A stretch of 53,191 nt of DNA. Source: JBJFCE01 sp051888775 (GTDB lineage Bacteria; Bacillota; Clostridia; Lachnospirales; Lachnospiraceae). Position numbers and translations under genes: made by a program. This document shows positions 26,305 to 35,146 of the stretch, piece by piece. The stretch is from positions 1-53,191 of the forward strand of contig JBJFCE010000042.1 in NCBI GenBank assembly GCA_051888775.1, in the 5' to 3' direction. Each line of letters opens with the position of its first letter. Position 1 is the stretch's first letter. Below the pieces are notes generated by a model. It was not told where the DNA came from. It saw only the letters and a list, made by a program, of their open reading frames with translations, and ran no database searches.

Positions 26305-28023
26305 TTATAGCAGCCTTACCTTCTTTGCCACTCTCACAAGTAATCCGCCCTTTGGCAGACTCCGAAGTTCTCGTTCTCCCACACCGCCTGATTTAATCAG
26401 CACCACAAAATATACGCAGACTGCAATACCGATGGATAAGACCAGCGAAATTGTATTGCTCCGTACCAGACGATACACACCCTCGTATACAATCCATGCT
26501 GCAGCTCCCATAACAATGGAAGATAAGATCGGCATAAGAAACGTATGCTGAATCTCCTGCTTATAACCCAGAAGCTTCTTGACACATCTTGCATTCAAAT
26601 AGACCATAATGCCGGAATATACAATGGATGCGATCACCAGCGCATATAAATTCAGCTCGGTAAAGATCAGTAATGCAGCCAGTACACCGGACTGGATCAT
26701 AAGCGCAATACTGGCGTTGATCACAGGCTTTTGCACCTTTCCGATGCCCTGCAGCACACCATTCGTAATCGTGGAAATGCTGAATAAAATAACCGTCACA
26801 GACAGATAGCGCAGCAAACTTGACGCCATATCAAGCGATGCCCGCTGTGGAAATAAGAGCTGTGTGATCGGCTTTGCAAGCACAAACAGACCGACGGTAG
26901 AAGGAATTGCCACCAGCATGGTCATGCGGATCGCCTGATTGATCTTCTGCTTGATCTGTACCATATCCCGCTGTGCATATGCACCTGAAATTGCCGGTAT
27001 GATCACGGAAGACATCGATGCAGCAATTGCAATCGGCACGTTGACGATCAGGCTGGCTTTTCCGGAGAATATACCGTACATTGTAGATGATTCCGCCTCC
27101 GAGATTCCCTGCATACCACGCAAAATTCCAAAATAAATGGACTGATTCAGTGTGTTACTGAAATTATAAATAAAGTTGCTGAGCAGGATCGGTGTTACCA
27201 TGAGCAGGATCAGCTTAAAGATCTCCCCATAAGGCAATACGCTCCCGGTTCTGTCTCTTTTAATATCCCGATGAATCGACTTACGATTGATCATATATAC
27301 CCATACCATAAACAGCATTGCAATCAGGACACCGCTGCCTGTACCAAGTGCACTGCCCGCTGCACCGTAAATCGCACGCTGTGTATCCGTCGCCCGTGCC
27401 GCAGATTCCCCCAGCACATATGCCGAACCGGTCTGAAGGATTCCATCTGCCGCAAAGGCAGCTTCTCTGGCGGTCTTAGTCATGCCTGCCACAGATCTTG
27501 TGAAAAAGTATGCTGCTCCGATACTGACACCCGCATTCAGAATCTGCTCAAAAATCTGAGATACAGAAGTCGGTGTCATTGTATGATGCGCCTGAAAATA
27601 TCCGCGCAGTGCTCCGAGCGGTCCAAACAGGATAATCGTCGGTGCGAATACCCGAAGAACATAGGATGCGTTCTCTCCGACAAACTTATCCGCAAAAAAA
27701 TACAGGACAAAGGCAGCGATCACGCCCATGACCATAACGTACCAAAGCGAACAGATAAAGATCCTGTGTGCATTACGGTGCTGCCCGAGTGCAAGCTTTT
27801 CCGCGATCAGCTTGGAAACCGCAGCCGGAATATTATAAGATGACAGCATTAGTATTATAATATAGATATTGTAGGCAGAGCTATAGTAGCCGTTTCCCTC
27901 ATCTCCGATCAGAGAGGTCAGCGGACTCCGATACAAAATTCCTATAATCTTAACAAGGATTCCTGCTGCCGCAAGAACCCCTGCCTGTTTTACAATATTG
28001 CTGCTCTGCTTCTCAGAAGCCAT
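26305..28023 (-). CDS. Polysaccharide/lipid-linked intermediate flippase (MurJ/SpoVB-like MOP superfamily)
   Basis: A 572-residue protein with about 14 predicted membrane spans. The N-terminus (KQAGVLAAAGILVKIIGILYR) and the LIGDEGNGYYSSAYNIY stretch are typical of the SpoVB/MurJ-like group that flips lipid-linked saccharides such as lipid II. Which lipid it moves cannot be told from sequence. It starts 13 bp after the aspartate kinase gene, with AAGGTGG as binding site, so it probably shares that transcript despite the unrelated function. Confidence 0.88.
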   Translation of the reverse strand: MASEKQSSNIVKQAGVLAAAGILVKIIGILYRSPLTSLIGDEGNGYYSSAYNIYIIILMLSSYNIPAAVSKLIAEKLALGQHRNAHRIFICSLWYVMVMGVIAAFVLYFFADKFVGENASYVLRVFAPTIILFGPLGALRGYFQAHHTMTPTSVSQIFEQILNAGVSIGAAYFFTRSVAGMTKTAREAAFAADGILQTGSAYVLGESAARATDTQRAIYGAAGSALGTGSGVLIAMLFMVWVYMINRKSIHRDIKRDRTGSVLPYGEIFKLILLMVTPILLSNFIYNFSNTLNQSIYFGILRGMQGISEAESSTMYGIFSGKASLIVNVPIAIAASMSSVIIPAISGAYAQRDMVQIKQKINQAIRMTMLVAIPSTVGLFVLAKPITQLLFPQRASLDMASSLLRYLSVTVILFSISTITNGVLQGIGKVQKPVINASIALMIQSGVLAALLIFTELNLYALVIASIVYSGIMVYLNARCVKKLLGYKQEIQHTFLMPILSSIVMGAAAWIVYEGVYRLVRSNTISLVLSIGIAVCVYFVVLIKSGGVGERELRSLPKGGLLVRVAKKVRLL

Positions 28024-28036
28024 TTAGAAACCACCT

Positions 28037-29356
28037 TTACAACTGTGCAACCACAAAAATATTATAAATTGCTTTGATTGCTGTTTCAAAATCTTCATTC
28101 TTTACGCCGATAATAATATTTAACTCACTGGAACCCTGATCAATCATTTTAACATTGACATTTACATGTGCCAGTGCTGAAAAAATACGTCCCGCAGTAC
28201 CTCTGGTCGCCTTCATGCCACGTCCTACGACCGCGATCAGGGCCAGATCGGATTCCATCTCGATCGTATCCGGCTGGGCCAGCTTATGGATACCGGCAAG
28301 TACCTTCTGCTCCTTTTCCATGAACTCGGACTGATGTACGAATACGGTCAGTGTATCGATTCCGGACGGTACATGTTCAAAAGAAATTCCGTTCTGTTCA
28401 AACACTTCCAGTACTTTTCTGCCAAAACCGATCTCGGAATTCATCATATCCTTTTCAATATTGATAGAGCAAAAGCCCTTCTTTCCGGCAACACCGGTGA
28501 TCACATATTTCGGCTTCTGGCAGGTGCTTTCCACGATCCATGTTCCCTTATCTTCCGGCTTGTTGGTATTACGGATATTTACCGGGATACCTGCTTTACG
28601 AACAGGGAAAATCGCATCCTCATGCAACACGGTTGCACCCATATAGGAAAGCTCACGAAGCTCACGATACGTAATCGTATCGATCGTTTCCGGATTCTGA
28701 ATAATTCTGGGATCTGCAATCAAAAATCCGGACACATCGGTCCAGTTCTCATATACATCCGCTTTCGTTGCTCTTGCAACGATGGAACCCGTAATATCGG
28801 AACCTCCTCTGGAAAAGGTCTTTACTTTCCCATCCGGCATTGCTCCGTAAAATCCGGGAATGACTGCACGCTCTTCTCCTGCAAGACGGGCGGATAAAAC
28901 CTTATCTGTCTTTTCCGCATCAAAATTTCCATCCTCATCAAAACAAATCACCTCTGCCGCATCCACAAAGGTATAACCGAGATAATTTGCCATGATAATG
29001 CTGTTCAAGTATTCACCACGGCTTGCCGCATAATCCTTTCCGGCCTTTGCTGTAAAATTATCACGGATCTTTTCAAATTCTTCTTCCAGAGAAAGATCCA
29101 GTTTCAATCCGTCGATAATCTCCTGATAACGCTCCTTGATTCTTGCCAAAATATCGGAAAATGCTTTGTCATTTTCTGCCGCACCATAGCATGCATACAG
29201 CATATCGGTTACCTTGGTATCCTCAGAAAAACGTTTGCCCGGTGCGGACGGAACCACATATTTACGATTCTCATCAGAGCGAATGATTGCTCCGACTTTT
29301 TCAAACTGTGCCGCACTTGCCAAAGAACTTCCACCAAACTTTACTACCTTGATCAT
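28037..29356 (-). CDS. Aspartate kinase
   Basis: A 439-residue monofunctional aspartokinase, first step to Thr, Met and Lys. KFGGSS is at the N-terminus, with the catalytic domain through FSRGGSDITGSI and DPRIIQNPETI, then tandem ACT domains (EKDMMNSEIGFG; ALIAVVGRGMKATRG) for feedback control. The ATG at 29356 is used because GGAGG lies just upstream; an ATG at 29368 consists of the binding site itself. It sits last in the ACT-hom-apgM-kinase order. Confidence 0.94.
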   Translation of the reverse strand: MIKVVKFGGSSLASAAQFEKVGAIIRSDENRKYVVPSAPGKRFSEDTKVTDMLYACYGAAENDKAFSDILARIKERYQEIIDGLKLDLSLEEEFEKIRDNFTAKAGKDYAASRGEYLNSIIMANYLGYTFVDAAEVICFDEDGNFDAEKTDKVLSARLAGEERAVIPGFYGAMPDGKVKTFSRGGSDITGSIVARATKADVYENWTDVSGFLIADPRIIQNPETIDTITYRELRELSYMGATVLHEDAIFPVRKAGIPVNIRNTNKPEDKGTWIVESTCQKPKYVITGVAGKKGFCSINIEKDMMNSEIGFGRKVLEVFEQNGISFEHVPSGIDTLTVFVHQSEFMEKEQKVLAGIHKLAQPDTIEMESDLALIAVVGRGMKATRGTAGRIFSALAHVNVNVKMIDQGSSELNIIIGVKNEDFETAIKAIYNIFVVAQL

Positions 29357-29369
29357 TACATCCTCCATT

Positions 29370-29404
29370 GAAAGCGGTACAAAATCCCCGATTGTACGCT
29401 TTTC
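29370..29404. other. Intercistronic hairpin between apgM and aspartate kinase
   Basis: GAAAGCGGTACAA (29370-29382) pairs with TTGTACGCTTTTC (29392-29404) with one bulge. A long T-rich tract follows on the plus strand, although no plus-strand gene leads into it. On the minus strand it lies just upstream of the aspartate kinase binding site. Confidence 0.4.
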
Positions 29405-29440
29405 TTTTTATTTTCTCTTAAATAATCTCATATATTCCAC

Positions 29441-30643
29441 TTATCTGGAAAACAGCTTGTCGATCATCTCATAGCCGTGCGCTACAAATGTACCGCTCTC
29501 TGCCGCTTCCTTTTCGTTATAATCCCATGTATGTGCCTGCGACTGTGTACTGTCATACAGCATATATGGAACCGAATCTGCCGTATGTGTCCGCACACGG
29601 ATCGGTGTCGGATGATCCGGCAGCACCAGCATCCGGTAATCTGTACCTGCTTTCTCAAGTGCATTTGCGATTGGTCCGATGATCCGCTCATCCAGATACT
29701 CAATGGCCTGAACCTTCCGCTCTACGCTTCCCTGATGTCCCATCTCATCCGGAGCTTCCAGATGCACATAGGCAAAATCATAACCGTCCTCGGTCAATGC
29801 CTTAACGGCTGCAGCAGCTTTGCCTTCATAATTGGTATGTAATCCGCCGTTTGCGCCTTCGACATTGGCATTATCCATGCCGGCACCGACTGCGATTCCT
29901 TTTAACAAATCTACGGCAGAGATCATGATTCCCTTTTTACCGGTCTTTTCATAGAAAGAAGAAAGCATCGGCTTTGTACCCGCGCCCCAGAACCAGCAGC
30001 AATTCGCCGGATTCAATCCATTCTTCTTCCGTTCGATGTTGAGCGGATGATTGACCAGGATATCATAACTCTTCTTCATCATCTCACGAAGCACCGCATC
30101 CTGAGGAAGATACGAACCGATCTTCTGCGTCAGTACGTCATGCGGCGGTGTCAGTTCTACGACCTGTCCATGATCCCAGATCAGACAATGTCTGTAGCTT
30201 GTTCCGACATAAAACTTATAGGTCTCATTCTCAAGCTGTTCTCTGACTGCATTTAATAATACAGCGCAGTCTTCGGTACTGATCTCACTTGAGCTGTGAT
30301 CGATGATCGTCTTTTCCTCAAACGCAACATCATCCTCGGAAATCGTTACGATATTACAGCGAAGTGCAATATCCGTATCCTTCATCGGCACACCGATACT
30401 CAGTGCTTCAAGAGGAGAACGCCCGGAATAATAAATCTTCGGATCATATCCGAGAACGGACAGATTCGCGGTATCTGACCCCGGCTTCATTCCATCGGGT
30501 ATTGTGTGTACCAGTCCGATCTCAGACTTTTTACTTAAAGTATCCATATTCGGAGTTTTGGCATATGCAAGCGGTGTCTTTCCTCCAAGCTGCTCAATCG
30601 GTTCATCCGCCATGCCGTCTCCGAGCACAATCACATATTTCAT
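29441..30643 (-). CDS. apgM: ApgM-family phosphotransfer enzyme; candidate homoserine kinase
   Basis: A 400-residue member of the cofactor-independent phosphoglycerate mutase, archaeal-type family within the alkaline phosphatase superfamily. Metal and active-site features: IVLGDGMADEP, GSDTANLSVLGYDP with the nucleophile Ser/Thr region, HLEAPDEMGHQG, and LPDHPTP with THTADSVPY near the end. It lies 25 bp after hom and before aspartate kinase. A subgroup (TIGR02535) is proposed to be the homoserine kinase in genomes lacking ThrB. The context strongly suggests that role, while glycolytic mutase activity remains the alternative. Confidence 0.88.
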   Translation of the reverse strand: MKYVIVLGDGMADEPIEQLGGKTPLAYAKTPNMDTLSKKSEIGLVHTIPDGMKPGSDTANLSVLGYDPKIYYSGRSPLEALSIGVPMKDTDIALRCNIVTISEDDVAFEEKTIIDHSSSEISTEDCAVLLNAVREQLENETYKFYVGTSYRHCLIWDHGQVVELTPPHDVLTQKIGSYLPQDAVLREMMKKSYDILVNHPLNIERKKNGLNPANCCWFWGAGTKPMLSSFYEKTGKKGIMISAVDLLKGIAVGAGMDNANVEGANGGLHTNYEGKAAAAVKALTEDGYDFAYVHLEAPDEMGHQGSVERKVQAIEYLDERIIGPIANALEKAGTDYRMLVLPDHPTPIRVRTHTADSVPYMLYDSTQSQAHTWDYNEKEAAESGTFVAHGYEMIDKLFSR

Positions 30644-30667
30644 AGTTGTATTCCTTCCTGCCTGTTT

Positions 30668-31876
30668 CTATTCCTCTACACGGATCATGCCAAGGATTCC
30701 GCTGACTCCTGCTGCCTTTTCCTTGTATGCTTTTTCTGTCATAACTTCCGTAATAAATGCGGCTTCCTCCGAAAGCTCCGGAACCTGAATCAGTTCAACC
30801 CTTCCGAATGCCTTTTCCACATCCGCCAGCGCACTCTTTGCCACACGAACAAAGAACTTCTTGGAAGTATCATCAATATTTTTCATCGTCATCTTCTCTT
30901 CCGACCAGTAAACCGGCAGATGACGGTCTAAGTTTCTCGCACATTCCATGACATCGGATACAACCGCACTCGCTGTCGGAAGCTTCCCTGCGCCTCTTCC
31001 GTAGAACATAGCATCGTCCAGTGTATTACCGTGTACCAGAATCGCATTAAACACATCATTTACTGCATATAGCGGATGGGTATCATGGATCATAAACGGT
31101 GCCACCATCGCCAGTACCGCACCATCCACATCCTTGCTCATAGCAAACAGCTTAATGCTCATGCCGAGCGCCTTTGCATATTTGAAATCCTCAGCTGTGA
31201 TCTTTGTGATACCTTCCGTATAAATGTCCTCGTAGCAGACTGTCTTTCCCGTCATCAGGGAAGAAAGGATGGCAATCTTACGGCATGCATCATAACCTTC
31301 CACATCGGCCGCCGGATTTTTCTCCGCATAACCTTTCTCCTGTGCCTCCTTTAAAACATCCTCATAAGAAGCACCTTCCTTTGCCATTTTTGTCAGCATA
31401 TAATTGGTCGTTCCGTTTACGATACCGGTAATAGACTCGATCTTTTCCGGTGTCAGGGAATTGTTCAGCGGGCGAATGATCGGGATACCGCCGCCCACAC
31501 TTGCCTCAAACATATAGTTCACGTTCTTCTGTGCCGCGATCTGAATCAGCTCCGGACCATGTGCTGCAACCAGCTCCTTATTGGAAGTACATACGCTCTT
31601 TCCAGCAAGCAATGCCTTCTTGCTGAAGGTATAGGCAGGTTCCACACCGCCCATGGTCTCACAGATAATATCCACTTCCGGATCATCCAGAATGATATTT
31701 ACATCATGAACAAGGATGTTCTCATTCGGATCTCCCGGAAAATCCCGAAGGTCAAGTACATACTTTACCCGAATCTCATTATCGGTCTTCTTATCTACCA
31801 GCGCCTGATTGGTCTTGATGACCTGCACTACGCCGCTTCCGATATTACCGTACCCTAACACTGCTACATTGATCAT
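30668..31876 (-). CDS. hom: Homoserine dehydrogenase
   Basis: A 402-residue enzyme reducing aspartate semialdehyde to homoserine. NAD(P)-binding AVLGYGNIGSGV opens the protein; the catalytic region includes FEASVGGGIPIIRPL, GIVNGTTNYMLTKM and NPAADVEGYDACRKIAIL. A C-terminal ACT-like domain is present (~320-400). AGGAAAG precedes the start. The 99-bp gap to the upstream ACT gene contains no clear terminator. Confidence 0.96.
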   Translation of the reverse strand: MINVAVLGYGNIGSGVVQVIKTNQALVDKKTDNEIRVKYVLDLRDFPGDPNENILVHDVNIILDDPEVDIICETMGGVEPAYTFSKKALLAGKSVCTSNKELVAAHGPELIQIAAQKNVNYMFEASVGGGIPIIRPLNNSLTPEKIESITGIVNGTTNYMLTKMAKEGASYEDVLKEAQEKGYAEKNPAADVEGYDACRKIAILSSLMTGKTVCYEDIYTEGITKITAEDFKYAKALGMSIKLFAMSKDVDGAVLAMVAPFMIHDTHPLYAVNDVFNAILVHGNTLDDAMFYGRGAGKLPTASAVVSDVMECARNLDRHLPVYWSEEKMTMKNIDDTSKKFFVRVAKSALADVEKAFGRVELIQVPELSEEAAFITEVMTEKAYKEKAAGVSGILGMIRVEE

Positions 31877-31975
31877 TTTTCTTTCCTGCTCTTTCTTCTC
31901 TATTTTTCTGGATTATTTTAATACTTTCATTATTTTCTTATTTTGCGTATTCTTACGATCATCCCTTGCCGACAG

Positions 31976-32419
31976 TTATTCCCTTGCAAGGATCTTGACA
32001 TAATGAACACCCTTTTTCTGCTCCATGACATTCACCATCTCTGAAATATCACCCGTGGTCTCAAGCACCTGAACACTCAGAGAAAGTGATGCCACACCGT
32101 TGATCGGGATACTCTGATGAATGGTCAGAATATTGGCACCAAAATCTGCCACAATCTTCAGTACATCGGATAAGAGCCCCGGCTCATCATCCATCTGAAA
32201 GGTCAACGTAATCGTAGTTCCCTCTGCAGTATCATGAAACGGGAAAATATCATCCTTATATTTATAAAAAGAACTCCGGCTGATTCCGAGACGGTCTACC
32301 GCCTCCTGTACCGACTCCACTTTTTCCGAATCGATCAGCCGCTTTGCCTCCACCACCTTGAGCAGCACCTCAGGCAGGGCTCTTTTCTTTACAACATAAT
32401 ATCCCGTTGATTCTGCCAT
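31976..32419 (-). CDS. UPF0735-type ACT domain protein
   Basis: A 147-residue protein with an N-terminal helix-turn-helix-like segment (SVQEAVDRLGISRSSFYKYKDDI) and a C-terminal ACT domain (TLTFQMDDEPGLLSDVLKIV). This two-part layout and length match the UPF0735/PheB group. As first gene before hom it is likely an amino-acid-responsive regulator of the cluster, which is an inference. The start at 32419 has GAGGGG upstream. Confidence 0.87.
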   Translation of the reverse strand: MAESTGYYVVKKRALPEVLLKVVEAKRLIDSEKVESVQEAVDRLGISRSSFYKYKDDIFPFHDTAEGTTITLTFQMDDEPGLLSDVLKIVADFGANILTIHQSIPINGVASLSLSVQVLETTGDISEMVNVMEQKKGVHYVKILARE

Positions 32420-32433
32420 ATGATCCCCTCTTG

Positions 32434-32481
32434 TGTCCGTACTGCGCACACATCTGTCTCTTTGTTTTTATAGCGCGGACA
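32434..32481 (-). promoter_or_regulatory. Possible leader hairpin of the ACT-hom operon
   Basis: In the 5' leader, a 6-bp outer stem (TGTCCG/CGGACA) with an adjacent GCGC pairing encloses an A-rich loop. It lies between the promoter and the ribosome binding site. It does not match a leader peptide or a known riboswitch that I can recognise. Confidence 0.25.
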
Positions 32482-32501
32482 TTTGTCTGCCAACGTCAAA
32501 C

Positions 32502-32530
32502 AGTGTATCATATTAGCTAAAAACATGCAA
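32502..32530 (-). promoter_or_regulatory. Promoter of the ACT-hom-apgM-aspartate kinase operon
   Basis: Minus-strand TTGCAT (32525-32530), 17-bp spacer, TACACT (32502-32507), about 83 bp upstream of the ACT start codon. The -35 lies just outside the upstream gene's stop. Confidence 0.5.
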
Positions 32531-32545
32531 CCCGTTTTGTAAACT

Positions 32546-33235
32546 TTATATAAAAACTTCTTTCTCCACTTCACGATAAGATATCTGCTTTACTTCAGGG
32601 CAAACCTGTAGTCTGCTGCAATAGGTCAGAACATATTGATCTTCTCCATGCAAAGGCAAAACACCGATATGATACTCTGTCGATTCCGTATCCAGTTCTT
32701 CCGCTTTTCCTGCCAGCCCGCATCCGATACACTTTCCGAGACTTTCTTTTTTACTCCAGATCTCCGTGCAAATGCGGTCATCGTCCTGTTCGCCGATCAA
32801 GATCTGCCCGCTCACAAGCTCCCGCTCTTTTTCAGAAAAAAATCTCTCTGTAAAGTTTGATCCCATTTTTCGGATTTCCTGAATATCCACACCACACTCG
32901 GAAACTTTGTCAAAAGCACAGACTGCATAATTTCCTGAATGAGACAGATTAAAAAACGGCTGCTGCTCACCTTTAAAACAAGGCTTTTTGCCAATACCGC
33001 AACTTATGCAAAGTTCCTTCATATACCTTTGTGCTTCCTGCTTTTCTTCCACACAATATGCATAGAATAAGAGCAGATACGCGCTCAGACTGCGCTTACG
33101 GTCTTCAATATTTTTGAGACGCTGAAGCTTATCAGCCAACACAGGATATATGAGAGGTACTCTTTGTGCAAGTTCTTCCATTAATGTCTCTTGCTTTTTC
33201 GGCAATTCTTCGATATTCATATAATAGATTTTCAT
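32546..33235 (-). CDS. 4'-phosphopantetheinyl transferase (Sfp type)
   Basis: A 229-residue enzyme that attaches phosphopantetheine to carrier proteins. The family signatures are present: FNLSHSGNYAVCAF, GVDIQEI with the Mg2+-binding Asp, and WSKKESLGK with the catalytic Glu and Lys. The length fits the Sfp rather than the short AcpS class, so it could serve secondary metabolite or fatty-acid carriers. No NRPS or PKS gene is in view. It lies 79 bp after aspS. Confidence 0.9.
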   Translation of the reverse strand: MKIYYMNIEELPKKQETLMEELAQRVPLIYPVLADKLQRLKNIEDRKRSLSAYLLLFYAYCVEEKQEAQRYMKELCISCGIGKKPCFKGEQQPFFNLSHSGNYAVCAFDKVSECGVDIQEIRKMGSNFTERFFSEKERELVSGQILIGEQDDDRICTEIWSKKESLGKCIGCGLAGKAEELDTESTEYHIGVLPLHGEDQYVLTYCSRLQVCPEVKQISYREVEKEVFI

Positions 33236-33257
33236 GGATACCGCCTTAATCAGTTAA

Positions 33258-33285
33258 TGGCAGTCTCCTTACGGTCAGACTGCCA
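33258..33285 (-). terminator. Hairpin after aspS (weak terminator candidate)
   Basis: A 9-bp perfect stem (TGGCAGTCT/AGACTGCCA) with a 10-nt loop in the aspS-phosphopantetheinyl transferase gap. The minus-strand tail (ATTAAC) lacks a U-run, so termination may be partial. Confidence 0.4.
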
Positions 33286-33314
33286 CTTTCTGCTTTTGAT
33301 ACATTGAATACAAT

Positions 33315-35120
33315 TTATGCGTTTTCTTCCTGCGTCTCTTCGGCTACAATCCGGATTCCAAGTTCCTCCAGTTGCTTTGCATCCACCACATTCGGAGCCT
33401 CGCTCATCATATCGGATGCATCCTTTACCTTCGGGAATGCAATAACTTCACGGATACTGTCCGCATGAACAAGCAGCATCACAAATCGATCCAGTCCATA
33501 TGCTAGCCCTGCATGAGGCGGTACACCGTACTTAAATGCACTTAACAGGAAACCAAACTGATTCCATGCCTGCTCTTTGGTAAACCCAAGTACTTCGAAC
33601 ATCTTCTCCTGAATATCATTCTGGTGAATTCTGACAGAACCGCCGCCAAGCTCCACGCCGTTAAGTACGATATCATATGCCTTGGCACGGACGCGTCCCG
33701 GATCGGAATCAATATACTGCCAGTCCTCCTCCATCGGCATTGTAAACGGATGATGCATTGCCATAAAACGGTTCTCCTCATCGCTCCACTCAAGCAGAGG
33801 GAACTCTACCACCCAGAGGAAGTTAAACTTGCTTTCGTCAATCAGTCCGAGCTGATGTCCCAGCTCCAGACGCAGCTGGCCGAGTACATTCCACACGATT
33901 TTATCTTTATCGGCTGCAAATAAGAGCAGATCTCCCTTTTCACCGCCCATCGCCGCAACCAGTTTCTCCAGCTGTTCGGGTGTCATAAACTTTGCAAAGG
34001 AAGATTTATAGGTTCCGTCCTCCTCAATACACAGATAGGCAAGACCCTTTGCGCCGCTTCCTTTTGCCATATCCACAAGCGCATCGATTTTCTTGCGCGG
34101 CATCGCAGCCTGTCCCTTTACGCAAAGTCCGCGAACAGAACCGCCGTTTTCCAGCGCAGAAGTAAATACACCAAAGCCACAGTCTTTTACCACATCGGAT
34201 ACATTGATAAGCTCCATGCCAAAACGTGTATCCGGCTTATCGGAACCATAACGGTTCATTGCATCAATCCACTTCATTCTCGGAAGCGGAAGCTTTACAT
34301 CCAGTCCGATTGCTTCCTTGCACACATACCGGATCAGTCTTTCGTTGACATCCAGTACATCCTCAACATCCACAAAGGACAGCTCCATATCCGCCTGTGT
34401 AAATTCCGGCTGTCTGTCTGCCCGAAGATCCTCATCACGGAAGCACTTCGCGATCTGGAAATAGCGGTCAAATCCGGAACACATCAACAGCTGCTTAAAA
34501 AGCTGCGGTGACTGTGGAAGTGCATAGAAATTACCCGGATGCACACGGCTCGGAACAAGGTAATCTCTTGCTCCTTCCGGTGTTGATTTACACAGGATCG
34601 GCGTTTCCACCTCTACAAATCCTTCGTTTGCCATAAAGGTTCGCATTGCTGTCGCGATCTTGCTGCGCAGTAACAGCTTTGCCTGTAAATCCGGTCTTCT
34701 CAAATCCAGATAACGATATTTTAAGCGGATCTCTTCTTTTGTCTTACAATCACTCTCCACAGGGAAAGGCGGTGTCTCCGACTCGGACAGGATACGCACT
34801 TCTTTTGCACGAACCTCAATCTCACCTGTTGCCAGATTTTCATTGACGGCACCTGCACGTTTTTCCACCTTGCCGACAACCGCAATCACAAATTCGCTTC
34901 GCATTCTTGCTGCTTTTTCAAATCCCTCACTGCCGCAGTCACTTTCTTCAAAAATGATCTGCAAAATACCGGAACGGTCTCTCAGATCGACAAATACGAT
35001 GCCACCTTTATTTCTCTGTTTCTGTACCCATCCCATAACGGTAACGGTCTCTCCCACATTTGCAGCCGACAGCTCCGCACATCTGTGAGATCTCTTTAAG
35101 CCCTGTAATGTTTCAGCCAT
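33315..35120 (-). CDS. aspS: Aspartyl-tRNA synthetase (bacterial type)
   Basis: A 601-residue class II synthetase. The N-terminal OB anticodon-binding domain (VTVMGWVQKQRNKGGIVFVD), motif 2 (FRDEDLRADRQPEFTQ), the bacterial GAD insertion (~300-420) and motif 3 (GLAYGLDRFVMLL) are in order. The length is typical of the bacterial form; whether it also charges tRNA-Asn cannot be decided here. It begins 26 bp after hisS, so both are on one transcript. Confidence 0.97.
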   Translation of the reverse strand: MAETLQGLKRSHRCAELSAANVGETVTVMGWVQKQRNKGGIVFVDLRDRSGILQIIFEESDCGSEGFEKAARMRSEFVIAVVGKVEKRAGAVNENLATGEIEVRAKEVRILSESETPPFPVESDCKTKEEIRLKYRYLDLRRPDLQAKLLLRSKIATAMRTFMANEGFVEVETPILCKSTPEGARDYLVPSRVHPGNFYALPQSPQLFKQLLMCSGFDRYFQIAKCFRDEDLRADRQPEFTQADMELSFVDVEDVLDVNERLIRYVCKEAIGLDVKLPLPRMKWIDAMNRYGSDKPDTRFGMELINVSDVVKDCGFGVFTSALENGGSVRGLCVKGQAAMPRKKIDALVDMAKGSGAKGLAYLCIEEDGTYKSSFAKFMTPEQLEKLVAAMGGEKGDLLLFAADKDKIVWNVLGQLRLELGHQLGLIDESKFNFLWVVEFPLLEWSDEENRFMAMHHPFTMPMEEDWQYIDSDPGRVRAKAYDIVLNGVELGGGSVRIHQNDIQEKMFEVLGFTKEQAWNQFGFLLSAFKYGVPPHAGLAYGLDRFVMLLVHADSIREVIAFPKVKDASDMMSEAPNVVDAKQLEELGIRIVAEETQEENA

Positions 35121-35146
35121 TGTTTGTTTCCTCCAACTATTGCCGC

